64,000 nucleotides of DNA from Prorocentrum cordatum (GCA_963575745.1 CAUYUJ010005670.1:481962-545961), one strand, 5' to 3'. Counted from the first letter of the stretch, positions 1 through 11,710 are shown. Program-made: numbers and translations. The notes: generated from the letters alone by a model not told the origin.

Positions 1-300
1 CTCCTCCTCTGGAGGGAGGGAGGGAGGGCGGAGGAGCGAGAGAGTGAGAGGGAGGGGGGGGAGGCGGGACGAGCAGAGAGAGCCTGACGTTTCGAGGCTT
101 CGCTCCCGCGCCTGGACTTGCGAGGAGCGATGCGGAGGTCGTCGTCGTCGTCGTCGTGGTGAGGAGCGGGGAAGACCAGAGCAAGCCAAGGATGCCGAAA
201 CGAGGCTGCAATGCGCCCTCCCATCCCAGGTCCCCTCCCCATACGCCCCTAGGGGTCCCCCCTTGGTCGCTGCAAGAACCGCCCACCCCACCCCGTCATT
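1..300. other. Purine-rich low-complexity edge, no gene seen
   Basis: The window opens with GGA/GAG-rich sequence and a short GTC-triplet run. Short open frames exist, but their residue content only reflects the purine bias. No gene or RNA motif is recognised. Confidence 0.4.
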
Positions 301-307
301 CGAGGCG

Positions 308-478
308 AGGATGTATACATAACCACCGCCCAGAGGATCGATTTTCGCGGACCTCCGCAGCCGGTGGATCTGGATGCACTTTGGCCCATGGGGCCAAAAC
401 ATATCCAGATCCACCGCCCGCTGGGTCCCCAGGACGTCGGTTCCCAGGCAGTGTGGATAAATCACCGCCTCACACGTA
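308..478 (+). mobile_element. TIR element family G, copy 1
   Basis: A ~170-bp block that recurs in inverted orientation at 22,557-22,716. The left end (ATAACCACCGCCCAG) pairs imperfectly with the right end (CTGCCAGT-type sequence before GGATAAAT), as expected for short terminal inverted repeats. The middle is a near-perfect palindrome around a GGCCCATGGGGCC-like core, with TATCCAGATCCACC on one arm and its complement on the other. It has no coding capacity. Non-autonomous DNA element by inference. Confidence 0.5.
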
Positions 479-559
479 AAGACCAGTACAATTGGGCCTG
501 CCATGTTTGACAGGGGCCCCGCTCTGAAGAGGTCTTCTGGCGCGTCATTCGGTCAGGAG

Positions 560-1860
560 CGCGACCAAGAATGATGTACAAATCAACGAGGCGTTCAGCA
601 ACATCCCTTTTTTCAAGTCCGAAGAAGGACCCCCTCTCCGTGAAACTGTTTGACAATTTAACCCTTGCGATCATGAGCTTCGAAGAGTTGCAACGCGACA
701 CGTCAAGTTTGAGCACAGAGCCGTCATGGACCCGTGCAGCGCTGCGCGCGTTGAGGCTTCGGGCCGTAATCAAACTTGACGGAATCAAAGGCGAGAGCTC
801 CATGTTGCGTTGGGAACTAAAGGTCAATCTGGCTAAACCTGGCGTTGAACATCGAACGCGCTGAAGCGCGAGCCCCATTTTCAAGATGCTCAGTTCTTGA
901 AGCTCTGGGAGCTTGAAACGACTGTTCGCGGCGCTCAGACGAGAGCCCTACTCTGAAAAGGAACCAGCCCCCATGAATGAAGATGGCGTACACGTTCTTA
1001 ACAACCAGAGTGCGCACGACAATGAGGAGAGCGCACCGTTTCGAAAACGGCCTCGCCTCCACCCTCGAAAGCGTTGCTCACCTCAAGCATGCGTACAACG
1101 CTGAGGCGAGAGGCGCCTCTCGGAGAGGACCCGACCTCCATCTCCGAAACTGCTGCAGGCTCCAGGAGAAGAGAGGTGCGGGCGGCGCCGAAGCGAAACC
1201 CGCATTCTGAAACAGGGCCGCCCTCCGTCCGTGGAGCTGCTGCAGAGTTCCAACTGCAGGACCATAGTTCGGGTCGCACAGAAGCATACCAGTGCTGTGT
1301 GGTCTCCTTGGAGGCGCGCGTCCGACCCGAACATCTAGTAGACCCATCTTGTAGTGGATCCTTCTCGAGCGGTGTGGCCAGAAAGCGCCCGCCGCGACAC
1401 GTATACTATAAGATTTCTCGGTGCGCGTGTCGCCGCTGGGGGGGCGACGCACGTATAGTATAAGTGTGTTGGGGTGACACCGATAATTGGTGCGGAAGTC
1501 TGAAGCGAAAATCAGGTCGGCCCTACCGACACGTCTGCGGGTGCGATGGGAGGAGTTGTTTTTTAAGAAAGAGGATGGAGGAGGACGACGTGGCGACGCA
1601 CGACGCCAAGGCGAGAATCACAGTTCGCAAACGCCCCCCTTGTATCCGTGCAACTGTTACAACATTTTGACACGAATTCGCGCTGCGCTAAATCAAGAGC
1701 CATCATGTGAAAAAGACGACCCCCTTCCATCAATGAAGCTGTTACAAGTCTCAAGCTTCACTCAGGACCTGCATTGAATTGCGAAAAGTCTCAGGTGAAA
1801 CGCCCAGCCCACCCTACCGACACGTCAGGGAGCGCGCCATGGAGGAGCTATGAATAAGTA
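560..1860 (-). repeat. 83-bp dispersed repeat family, locus a (reverse)
   Basis: Degenerate tandem units carry the reverse complement of the family core CTCGCCTTAGCGCCGCGCAC followed by TTTTGAAAA-type and CCGCCCTC-type blocks. The family leader, containing AGTCTCAGGTGAAACGCCC and CCGACACGTC, appears twice (about 1,490-1,560 and 1,785-1,855). Both copies end against GA-rich tracts, as in the other loci. No coding frame is credible here. Confidence 0.5.
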
Positions 1861-1862
1861 AA

Positions 1863-2530
1863 AGGAGGTGGGGGAGGAGGAGGAGGAGGAGGAGGAGGAG
1901 GAGGAGGAGGAGGAGGAGGAGGGGGAGGAGGAGGGGGGAGGAGGGGCAAGTATCTTGGCCCGAATGTTGTCCCATCTCCGCCCCTGCTTCAGCAGCGAAT
2001 GGCATGCCCCAAGAGATGCTCAAGTAGTCAGCCCGGTACCAGGCGATGAGTGCAAAACTATACTCGTGATCGCTTCCACTATTGAGCTGCAAGCCTGCCT
2101 TTCGAACGTGGCTGCATAAAGAAGGCATGAGGAGGAGGAAGAGGAGGAGGAGGAGGAGGAGGAGGAGGAGGAGGGGGAGGAGGAGGGGGAGGAGGAGGAC
2201 GAGGAGGAAGCACATTCCCCCGCGCACACTGGCGCCCCATCTCAGGCCTCTCTCCGCCAAAACCCCCTGGGCGCCCGCCCCGCGGCACCACGTCGCGACC
2301 TGGACCGCGAACTGGACACCCGCCAGCCCCCCCCCCACCATCTGGAGGGCGAGCGGCCTTCCTCACTCCGTCCACCTCGTGCATCCTCCTCTCCCATCCG
2401 CCTCCCCCTCCTCCTCTTCCTCCTCCTCCTCCTACTCTCCTCCTCCTCCTCCTCCTCCTCCTCCTCCTCCTCCTTCTCCTCCTCCTCCTCCCCCTCCTCC
2501 TCCTCCTCCTGTTCCTCCCTGTTCCCCCTC
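1863..2530. repeat. (GAG)n / (TCC)n triplet tracts
   Basis: GAG triplets run at about 1,877-1,945 and 2,110-2,205, and TCC triplets at about 2,400-2,530. Between them lie about 160 bases of unique sequence (1,950-2,110) and a C-rich stretch (2,215-2,395). The opposing purine and pyrimidine runs on one strand form a loose inverted arrangement. The long frames across them encode only Glu, Arg, Ser, Pro or Leu runs. Confidence 0.85.
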
Positions 2531-2544
2531 CTCCTGCGCAATAC

Positions 2545-2868
2545 ATTTCCTGATGAATAGTTCATCCCTGTCGCACCCCCAGACTTGTCAGCAGGGCATG
2601 CTAGGCGTTTCGCCTGAGACTTCCTCACCACTTATGATGCTGAAATCGACCACCTACAACAACTTCAAGGACGGATGGATGCCCGTTTTCAATATTTGGC
2701 TCTCGCCGATGCGCCGCAGAGGGAGTGCGGTTCATTGTCAAAGTGTGGTTCTTGCCGTCGCGTCGCGCACATTCATTCGTCTCCAGCGTGCAGCAGTGAA
2801 ACAGTTTCTGAGGTGGTGGGCGGCTCCTTTTCAAAATGTGTTTCGTGCCTTAGCGCCGCGCATATGCC
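2545..2868 (+). repeat. 83-bp family locus b, leader and first units
   Basis: Forward copy: the leader (CATCCCTGTCGCACCCCC ... GGCGTTTCGCCTGAGACTTC) follows the TCC tract. About three degenerate ~83-bp units then end in the TTAGCGCCGCGCAT core. The array is interrupted mid-unit at about 2,865 by the LINE reverse transcriptase fragment and resumes near 3,735. Confidence 0.6.
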
Positions 2869-3630
2869 GTGACGCGCGATATCCTTTACGCCGACGATAC
2901 ACTTCTACTTTGGCGTCACAATCAAAATATGGAAGATATGCTCTTGGCCGTTATTACAGAAGGTAAGAAATACGGCTTGGAACTGAACTGGGACAAAACT
3001 TTACAAATGCAAATGTCAACACACAACGTAATATCACGACCAGACGGGGGCGCAATCAAGTCCGTCCGCGAAGCTGTTTACCTAGGAAGACTGATTACCT
3101 GCGACGGGAAAGTTGCCACGGAACTGACGCGGAGACTAGGAGAATGTACAAAGATGTTCAAGCAGTTGGATAAGCTCTGGAGCCACGCCTCGATTGGAAA
3201 ACGGCGAAAGCACAGTATTTACACAAGCTGTGTGGTGAGCAAGCTGCTCTACTCATTGGACTCAGTTTGGTTACTGAAAGCAGACAGGGCGCGCCTTGAT
3301 GCTTTCCACTGCAGGTGTCTACGACGCATTGTCGGCGTACCTCCTTCGTTCATCTCGAGAGTTAGCAACGCAGACATTCTGAAGAGAGCTGGCGCGAAAC
3401 CTCTGTCGGATGTTCTTCTGGACAGGCAGGAGAAGGCGTACCTCAAGATTTCCAGAAGTGGGCATCCCTCCTTGGTGCGACAAGTTGTATGCGAGCCAGA
3501 TGGGTCACCAAAGTGTTGGGCGCTACATCGACGACGAGGCCGGCCTCGACAGCCAGTGGGCTTCTTCAGTGTACGGTCTGAGGCAATCTCGCCTTCCTCC
3601 CTCCCCTCCCCCTTCCTTAGTTTTGCAGCA
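2869..3630 (+). pseudogene. LINE reverse transcriptase fragment, 5'-truncated and frameshifted
   Basis: The frame opens almost directly on the RT catalytic box: I-L-Y-A-D-D-T-L-L-L, with YADD at 2,887-2,898. It continues with the post-catalytic landmarks of non-LTR RTs: ELNWDKT, a YLG box (VYLGRLIT), an RRL..C...F..L..LW thumb-like stretch, a KLLYSLDSVWL helix, F.CRCLRRI.G, and RRRGRPRQ near the C terminus. Fingers and palm upstream of YADD, endonuclease and RNase H are missing, so it is a fragment of roughly 230 residues. After GRPRQ (about 3,548) the likely continuation QWASSVYGL lies in the next frame, suggesting a one-base insertion. There is no supported start codon. It sits inside an interrupted 83-bp repeat array. 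Non-functional relic; RT assignment is firm, the clade is not resolved. Confidence 0.85.
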
Positions 3631-3734
3631 CTCATTGTACACTTTCAGTTCATGTTTTCCGTTCGGTTGCCAACGTCGCAACCAGAGTTTGCCAACGCGT
3701 CCCACCGGATGCACGGCCGAGCGAGCGAGCGAGC

Positions 3735-4140
3735 CTTAGCGCCGCGCGCATTCGTCGTACAATACTGCAGTAGTTTCAAAGATAGAGGGCGGGTCCTTTC
3801 AAAAGATGGTTCTCGTCTCAGCGCAACGCACCGTCGTCATAACATTTGGCAACGGTTTGATTGGTTCGTATGGTTGGATTTCCAGGAACGTTGCTCTGGC
3901 ACGACTTAGGACTGTCAGGACGGAGCCGTCACGTTGATTCGCGGTGCCGAAGTCCCAGCAATGGTAGTCTGGCGGGCATGCAGATTGTCCAGACGCAACA
4001 GCCATGTTGATTTAGGGAGTTCAAGTCCCAAGAACAATGTTCTAACACGGTTGAAGGTTCTCAGACGGATTTCTTCCGATGGGGCACTTTCCGTAACATC
4101 ATCGATGCGTCTTGGGCTTACACGGGTCATACAATCAGAA
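3735..4140 (+). repeat. 83-bp family locus b, last unit and conserved tail
   Basis: One 83-bp unit (CCTTAGCGCCGCGCGCATTC core) is followed by a ~300-bp tail. The tail matches degenerately the stretches after the arrays at 26,870-27,180 and 27,640-27,950: TTGATTCGCGGTGCCGAAGTCCCAG, a repeated TGTTGA...AAGTCCC...AACA(A)TG motif, and CGATGGGGCACTT. A shared tail argues for one dispersed family, not a local satellite. Confidence 0.5.
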
Positions 4141-4142
4141 GG

Positions 4143-4300
4143 CATGATAAGGATGCACGGTAAGGATGCAAGGGCCTTGGAAAGCCATGGGTATCCTGAG
4201 GGGCTGGACAGCGAAAGCTGCCAAGGATGGGCCGACGGGGCAATGATGCAAAGGTAACCCTGGAAAGTCGCTCATCCTTACAATGCGTTTTGACTTTCAT
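4143..4300 (+). repeat. Repeat family K, copy 1
   Basis: About 155 bp beginning ATAAGGATGCACGGTAAGG, then ATGCAAGGGCCTTGGAA, and ending CATCCTTACAATGCG. Related copies lie at 33,893-34,052 and 43,900-44,060. Inner GTAAGGATG and terminal CATCCTTAC are inverted, suggesting a TIR-type element. Confidence 0.5.
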
Positions 4301-4305
4301 CTTAA

Positions 4306-4448
4306 GTCGGGCGTGTCCCTCTTCAGGGGGATTTTGGAAAAAAAAACAATAAAAATACTCAAAAATACCCCCAAATGGTAAAAAATAGTCAAATGTTCGT
4401 CCCCTGACTAGTTTTTGAATATTCCTCCTGTAGAAGGACAGGCCCAAC
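4306..4448. mobile_element. TTAA-flanked miniature inverted-repeat element, copy P1
   Basis: A 143-bp element lies between two TTAA tetranucleotides (4,302-4,305 and 4,449-4,452). The left end GTCGGGCGTGTCCCTCTTCA pairs with the reverse complement of the right end (GTTGGGCCTGTCCTTCTACA), giving ~26-bp imperfect TIRs with AGGGGGA / TCCTCCT just inside. The interior is A/T-rich and non-coding. A second copy is at 10,924-11,077. TTAA duplication is the signature of piggyBac-type transposition, so this is inferred to be a non-autonomous piggyBac-like MITE. No piggyBac transposase is in the window. Confidence 0.75.
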
Positions 4449-4789
4449 TTAACTTTAAAGACTTGAATCATCCTCCTCCTCCTCCTCGGCGCCAGGCGGG
4501 GGGCAAGGCCGCACAGGCACACTCAATACTCGGACACCGTCCACGCGGGCAGCCAGCCAATGAGCAGCGCGAGCCCGCAGGCGTCCAGCAGGCAGACGAC
4601 GAAAAAGAACAGGGGAAGGTTCTGCGCGGGCGCCGAGAGGAGGAGGGGGAGGATAGAGAAGCAACAAACTGAACACACCGAACAACTCGGAGCTACCAAC
4701 ATGTATGCGCACGCTGTTTTTTAGTTGAATCGTTTTGTTTTCATTCGTACCATTGGTTGTCTTGTTCGTCTCCTTGTGCTTCGATAAAC

Positions 4790-4790
<1 letters not shown>
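4449..4790. other. No gene seen
   Basis: Mixed sequence with a short TCC run near 4,470 and a GAG run near 4,640, ending in a T/G-rich stretch and (TA)n. The local open frames have no recognisable domain. Confidence 0.4.
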
Positions 4791-6469
<1,679 letters not shown>

Positions 6470-6480
<11 letters not shown>

Positions 6481-6502
6481 CACACATATATAAGAGAGAG
6501 AT

Positions 6503-6536
<34 letters not shown>

Positions 6537-6600
6537 AAAGAGAGAGTGAGAGAGAGGATGGATAGGGGGAAGAGAGAGAGAGAGAAGCGAAAGGGGCAAA
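6470..6600. repeat. (AC)n and (AG)n microsatellite
   Basis: A short (AC)n run and TATATA are followed by about 100 bp dominated by GA dinucleotides with AAAG interruptions. Confidence 0.8.
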
Positions 6601-7325
6601 CCTGAGTTGGATCGAGTCGCGAACTCGGATTGGCATGGGAACGGATCGGGCCGCGCCTGAATCGCCGCCGATCGGATCGGAACCTCATCGCTGATCGGGC
6701 TCGCCCCCCCGCAGACTAGAGAGGGACTCGCTGCGCGTGAGAGAAACCCGAAACTGGGATAAAGATGCGGGGATCGGACCGCGAGCGGCCCCAGGAGGTC
6801 GAGGGATCGAGGCTGGACGTTTAAGACGCCGTTTCGACCGAGGGCATCTGGCGGCCTCTCCGGGCGACCGCATGAGGTGGAGGCGGCCGGGAGTCTGAAC
6901 TGGCTGGGTCCCCAGAAAATCAGCCAGGAAGGGGGATGAGGCCAAACCCGCTCAACGGAGGAGGAGGAGGAGGCGGAGGAGGAGGCCGAGGAGGAGGAGG
7001 AGGCCGAGGAGGAGGAAGAGGTGGAGGAGGTGGAGGAGGAGGAGGAGGAGGAGGGCTCCACCCTTGGGGCGACGAACTGTGGTCAGGCCCGTGCTCGGAC
7101 CCTTCCAACCCATCTGGGGCCACCTCCGACCCGTAGACCAGAGGCCTCAAAGAGGCCTCCTTCGGGGATGGACGGAAGCCCCTTTTGGCACAACGTGGCA
7201 AAGTGAAGACGACCTCGGGCCCAGACCTGGAGGGCGCACGCCTGGGAAATGACAGCCGCGGCGCCCTCTCGAGAACCGAAAACTGACAATTCACTAATCG
7301 ACGTGTCAGGGTGGGGGTGTTGGCC
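6600..7325. other. GATCGG-rich stretch and (GAG)n tract, no gene seen
   Basis: 6,600-6,800 holds a degenerate GATCGG/GAATCG repeat. 6,955-7,050 is a (GAG)n/(GGC) tract. The remainder has no recognisable coding or RNA feature. A GACCAGAGGCCTCA motif at about 7,136 recurs at about 9,970. Confidence 0.4.
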
Positions 7326-7385
7326 CCCCCCCTGTCCTCGAGGCCAGGGGATTGTGGAGTATGCGGTTGCCACACCCCGTGTATC
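7325..7385 (+). repeat. Inverted-repeat block R1, left arm
   Basis: A ~55-bp block (GGGGATTGTGGAGTATGCGG, then TTGCCACACCCCGTGTATCG) is nearly identical to the reverse complement of 9,878-9,935. It forms the outer pair of the nested palindrome spanning about 2.6 kb. Confidence 0.7.
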
Positions 7386-7724
7386 GAAATGTCGCACTCT
7401 CGCCGCGGCGCCGCGCGCATTTTTTCAAAAATGACGCTCTCGCCTCGGCGCCGCGCACATTTTTGGTTTACTGTTTTGAATGTGTGTGTGGGAGGAGGAC
7501 GAGGGAGTAGGAGGGGCCGACTTTTTTCATCACATGACCGTTCGCTGCATGAGCTCGCCTGGGGATTCTTCTTCTCCAACATTAGTTCAAGGTCAGCAAA
7601 AAAAACCTGCAGTTAATGTTGTTCTTATTGTCACTATAATAATTCCTAGGGCTTCGCCTTCTACGCTGGCAGAGACATCTCGCTAGCACTGACATCTCTA
7701 ACGCCCGACGATGCTGGGCCCGAC

Positions 7725-8253
7725 TTGCTTTCCAAAGGATTCCTGCTGTGAGGCGTTCCAATAGAATCCCTTTGTTGCGCTTTCCAAAGGATTCCTTGTG
7801 TGAGGCTTTCCAATAGGATCCCTTTGTAGTGCTTTCCAAACGATTCCCTTTATGAGGCTTTCCAAAATATCCCCTTGGTGATGCAGAGGAGGCGGAGGAG
7901 GATGAGGAGGAGAAGATATATAGAGAGAGAGAGACAGAGAGAAAGAGAGAGAGAGAGAGCGAGAGAGAGAGAGAGAAAGAGAGAACGAAAAAGAGTGGAG
8001 GAGGATGAAGAGGAGGAAGAGATAAGTATGATCATGTGGGTGGGGGGGCGACCATTTAGCTCGCCCCCCCCCACACATGATCATACATATCTCCTCCTCC
8101 TCCTCCTCCTCCTCCTCATCCTCCTCCACTCTTCTTCGTTCTCTCTCTCTCTCGCTCGCCCTCTCTCTCTCTCTCTCTTTCTCTCTCTACCTCGTCTCCT
8201 CCTCGTCCTTCTCCTCCTCCTCCTCCTCCTTCTCCTCCTCCGCCTCTGCATCT
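7725..8253. repeat. ~0.5-kb imperfect palindrome with purine/pyrimidine arms
   Basis: Left arm: inverted copies of the 52-bp minisatellite (7,725-7,870), GATGCAGAGGAGGCGGAGG and a GA-rich run. Centre: perfect-looking arms of about 30 nt (8,023-8,051 and 8,061-8,090, containing TATGATCATGTG) around the 9-nt loop CCATTTAGC. Right arm: TC-rich run, CCTCCGCCTCTGCATC, then the direct-orientation minisatellite. A long cruciform or hairpin is possible. Confidence 0.75.
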
Positions 8254-8254
8254 C

Positions 8255-9050
8255 AATGGATCACATGGGAAAGCCTCACAAAAAGAATCCTTTGGAACGC
8301 ACCACAAGGTGATTCGATTGGAAAGCCTCATCAAGGGAATCCTTTGGAAAGCACTACAAAGGGATTGTATTGGAAAGCCTCACAATCGGAACCCTTTGGG
8401 AAGCACCACAAGGGGATTCTATTGGAAAGCCTCACAAAAGGAATCCTGTGGAAAGCACAGAAAGGGATTCGATTGGAAAGCCCCACAACAAGGAATCCTT
8501 TTAAAAGCACCACAAAGAGATTCTATGTGAAAGCCTCACAGAAGGAACCCTTTGGAAAGCACAAGAAGGGGATGATATTGGAAAACCTCGCAAAAAGGGG
8601 AATAGGTTGGAAAGCCTGACAAAGGGATTCGATTGGAAAGCCTTACACAGGGAATCGATTGGAAAGCCTCACAAAAAGAATCCTCTGGAAAGCACCACAG
8701 AGGGATCCTATTGGAAAGCCTCACAAAAGGAATCCGCTGGAAAGCACCACAAAGGGATTATATTGGAAAGCCTCGCAAAAGGAATCCTTTGGAAAGCACC
8801 GCAAAGGGATCCGATGGGAAAGCCTCATAAAGGGAATCCTTTGGAAAGCACTGCGAAGGGATTTTATTGGAAAGCCTCACAGTAGGAATCATTTGGGAAG
8901 CACCACGCAAGGAATCCTTTGGAAAGCATCACAAAATGATTCTATGGGAAAACATCACAAAAGGAACCCTTTGGAAAGCACCCTAAAGGAATTCGATTGG
9001 AAAGCCTCACAAAAGGAATCCTTTGGAAAGAATCCTTTGGACAGCATCAC
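8255..9050 (+). repeat. ~52-bp minisatellite array
   Basis: About 15 units alternate two related half-units: GGAATCCTTTGGAAAGCACC then ACAAA, and GGGATTCTATTGGAAAGCCT then CACAAAA. Spacing between GGAA(T/C)CC starts is 51-54 bp. All three forward frames stay largely open because the unit lacks stops, giving WKA/GKP/ESLTKG-type repeats. There is no sign of selection on one frame. Opposite-orientation units lie at 7,725-7,870. Confidence 0.85.
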
Positions 9051-9640
9051 GGCCAGGCGTTGTTTTTTGTTGGTGGTTCTGGTCTGGGGGGCTCACAAAA
9101 CCTGGCCAGGCGTTGTTTTTTTCTGGTCGTTCTGGTCTGGGAGCTCGCAAAACCTGGCCAGGCGTTGGTTTTTCTGGTTGTCCTGGTCTGAGGGCTCACA
9201 GAACCTGGCCAGGCGTTGGTTGTTATGTTTTTTCTTGTCTGGGAGCCCGCAAAACCTGGCCAGGCTTTGAATTTTATGGTTTTTCTTGTCTGAGGGCTCA
9301 GAAAACATGGCCAGGCGTTGGTTTGTTTGTAGTTTGTTCTAGTCTGACGGCAGTAGTTCGCAAGCCCCCAACCTCCAGGCCAGGTTTTGCGGGCTCCCAG
9401 ACCCAAAAAAAACAAACAACAACAAAAAAAAACGTCTGGGCTCCCAGACCAGAAAAAAAACAAACAAAAACAACGCCTGGCCAGGTTTTCTGAGCTCCCA
9501 AACCAGAAAAACCAGAAAAACCAACGACTGGCCAGGTTTTCTGAGCTCCCAGACCAAAAAAAAAAAAACGCCTGGCAAGTATTTCTGAGCTCCCAAACCA
9601 GAAAAACCAGAAAAACCAACGCCTGGCCAAGTTTCCTAAG
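9050..9640. repeat. Second ~52-bp minisatellite arranged as a palindrome
   Basis: Forward units start with GGCCAGGCGTTG at 9,051, 9,104, 9,156, 9,207, 9,258 and 9,309 (51-53 bp apart), each holding a T-rich TTCTGGTCTGGGAGCTC stretch. The complementary units (CGCCTGGCCAGGTTTT, CTGAGCTCCCAGACC, A-rich) occupy about 9,375-9,640. The turn-around lies at about 9,340-9,375. Both this array and the preceding one share CTCACAAAA and the same period, suggesting common ancestry. Confidence 0.85.
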
Positions 9641-9649
9641 CCCCCAGGA

Positions 9650-9697
9650 GGAGGAGGAGCGGGAGAAGGAGGAGGACGAGAGAGAGAGAGAGACAGC

Positions 9698-9735
<38 letters not shown>

Positions 9736-9870
9736 AGAGAGACAGAGACTGAGAGAAAGAGGGATAACGGAGAAAGGGTGGGGCACCGAGATCGAAGGAG
9801 GGAGAACAAAGGATGGTCTTGGGCAAACCACCAGGGCTGTGGGAGAAAGAGATAGAGAGAGGGAGAGAGA
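9650..9870. repeat. (GA)n tract
   Basis: GAGAGA dinucleotide runs with AAAG and ACAG interruptions border the palindrome on its right side. A short unique segment lies at 9,770-9,840. Confidence 0.7.
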
Positions 9871-9877
9871 GAAAGAG

Positions 9878-9935
9878 AGTCGATACACGGAGTGTGGCAA
9901 CCGCATGCTCCACAATCCCCTGTCCTCGAAAAATC
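9878..9935 (-). repeat. Inverted-repeat block R1, right arm
   Basis: Near-complement of 7,325-7,385 (TCGATACACGGAGTGTGGCA, then ACCGCATGCTCCACAATCCC). It closes the nested inverted structure. Confidence 0.7.
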
Positions 9936-10084
9936 AATCCCCGGACCCTCCAGGGCCATCTCGGGCCCATCGACCAGAGGCCTCATAGATGGGAGGCCCA
10001 GATATACGGGGTCAACTCTGGAGGCATCCGGAGACCCTCGCAGAGGCGCACCGCCGCGGCAACAGCGGGAGCAGGAGCATCATG

Positions 10085-10285
10085 AGCGGCAGCAGGAATG
10101 GGATGCAGAGGAGGAGAAATAGGAGGAAGAGGATGAGGAGAAGGAGGAGGAGCAGGAGAAACGGGGGGGAGGAGAGGAGGAGGAGGAGGAGGAGGAGGAG
10201 GAGGAGGAGGAGGAGGAGGAGGAGGAGGAGGGGCAGGAGGAGGAGGAGGAGGAGGCGGAGGAGGAGGAGGAGGGGAAGGAGGAGG
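10085..10285. repeat. (GAG)n tract
   Basis: About 200 bp of GAG triplets with few interruptions. Frames across it are poly-Glu, poly-Arg or poly-Gly. Confidence 0.85.
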
Positions 10286-10289
10286 GATC

Positions 10290-10655
10290 GCAGAAACAGA
10301 GGCAGCCCTGCCTCGTGTCCAGCGGGGAGCCCCCTCCCGCCGCCTCCGGAGCGAAGGCTCGGCCAACGTGGCCACCTGCACCGCTCCTCCCGAGGAGAAT
10401 TGAGCAGGGACCGACCGTCCCGGCGTCTCTATAGGCATACCACGACATTTTCGTAGAACCAAGAAATGTTCTAAGAACAAAAACAAATGTTCTTAGAACG
10501 TAAGCCCGATGTGTTGAAACAAGACAGGCTCAGCCAGAAATGGTCTGAGAACATCTCGCGCGGACCACAAAAGGCTCTTAGAGCATTATTTGGTAGGCCT
10601 ATAGGCGAGCTAGGACGCTTCGCCACTGCTTGAGAGAAAAAGGAGGCGGAGGAAG
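10290..10655. other. No gene seen; TGTTCTAAGAACA motifs
   Basis: Unique sequence with two self-complementary motifs close together, GTTCTAAGAAC and GTTCTTAGAAC (about 10,465-10,500). No coding signal is recognised. Confidence 0.35.
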
Positions 10656-10659
10656 AGCT

Positions 10660-10735
10660 CAAGACGCGCTCCGGAACGCTCTGAAAGCGTTCCGGAACGC
10701 TCTGGGACGGATTTATCCTCGTCCTGGTCCCATCC
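10660..10735 (+). mobile_element. TIR element family C, partial copy C4
   Basis: Matches only the right part of family C: the palindromic GCGTTCCGGAACGCTCTG core and the end TTATCCTCGTCCTGG. The left terminal repeat is not recognisable. Confidence 0.55.
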
Positions 10736-10923
10736 GAGAGCTCGCCAGGGAGAGGGCTTGCCAAATTCCCTCGCCGCCAAGGACCGCTGTCGGGTAGGGC
10801 GTGCTCACGGCTTGCGATGACGTCAGTGGAGGGCGCCGGTACGGTCGGACCTAGGACAGAAGAGCATCCTTCAAGAACACGAGACCCTCCGCCGGTCAAG
10901 ACAAACAGAAAATCTAAGGTTAA

Positions 10924-11077
10924 ATCTGGCCTGTCCTCCTACAGGGGGATTTTGGGCGAAAAATAAAACATAGTCAAGAAATACACCAAAATAATCAAGA
11001 GTAGTTAAAAAATCGTCCCCTGACTATTTTGTGACTTTTTTTTTTGAATATTCCTCCTGTAGGGGGACAAGCCCGAT
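10924..11077. mobile_element. TTAA-flanked miniature inverted-repeat element, copy P2
   Basis: A 154-bp relative of the element at 4,306-4,448. Left end ATCTGGCCTGTCCTCCTACA mirrors the complement of the right end (ATCGGGCTTGTCCCCCTACA). The left flank is TTAA (10,920-10,923); the right is TTGA, one change from TTAA. Interior features shared with P1 include GTCCCCTGACTA and TTTTGAATATTCCTCCTGTA. Confidence 0.75.
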
Positions 11078-11214
11078 TTGAATATAAGCGTACCCTCCCC
11101 AGGATGCACAAGAACATCCAACAAACACCAAGAACACTAGGGTACCCTCCCCGAACCGACCTCGATCTTCGAGCTCGGTCCGACTGTACTGGTTGCTACA
11201 TCCAGCTTCGACCA

Positions 11215-11576
11215 GAAGGGGGAGGCAGAAGAGGAGGAGGAGGAGGCGGCGGAGGAGGAGGAGGAGGGAAAAGAGAGGGGAAGAGGCGAACCTCCCTCCG
11301 TGCTTCCTCGCCGCCTCCCGCCCTCTCTTTCCCCCCCTCCTCTGCTCCCCTGGCCTCCTGTCTGCTGCCCCCTGCCCCGTTGTCTTCGGCCGAGTGCTGC
11401 GCTGCTGAAACGTCCACGGAGCGAGGGAGCCGCACCTCTCTCCCCGTCCCCAGTCTTCGGCCACTTGCCGCTGGCCCATCCAGAGAGAGAGAGAGAGAGA
11501 GAGAGCGGAAAACAAGAGATCCCCAGCGCCTCTGGCTGCTCCGCCCCTCTGCCTCGCTTCCTGCGACCCCCCCCCC
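11215..11576. other. (GAG)n and pyrimidine-rich stretch, no gene seen
   Basis: A short GAG/GGC tract (11,218-11,275) is followed by CT-rich sequence and a (GA)n run at 11,482-11,506. Nothing coding is recognised. Confidence 0.4.
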
Positions 11577-11710
11577 CAGGGATGGACCTAAACGCTGTTT
11601 TTCGTTATGGTTTCGTTATGTGTTTCGGTTTGCTCTATTGCGCCTCCATCCCAAACCGAAAAACAAAGCACAGCCGAAAACCAGCAAAACAGCGTTTTAG
11701 TCCAGCCCTG
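11577..11710. mobile_element. TIR element family E, copy E1
   Basis: A 134-bp palindromic element. Left end CAGGGATGGACCTAAACGCT pairs with the complement of the right end (CAGGGCTGGACTAAAACGCT), and TTTTCGTT / GGTTTCG stretches mirror each other inside. It is bounded by C-runs on both sides. A related copy is at 52,160-52,274. Non-coding. Confidence 0.6.

Noticed and set aside
8255-9050. CRISPR-like regular repeats
   Set aside because: Whole ~52-bp units repeat without unique spacers, degenerate copies occur throughout, and inverted copies lie nearby; the genome is eukaryotic.
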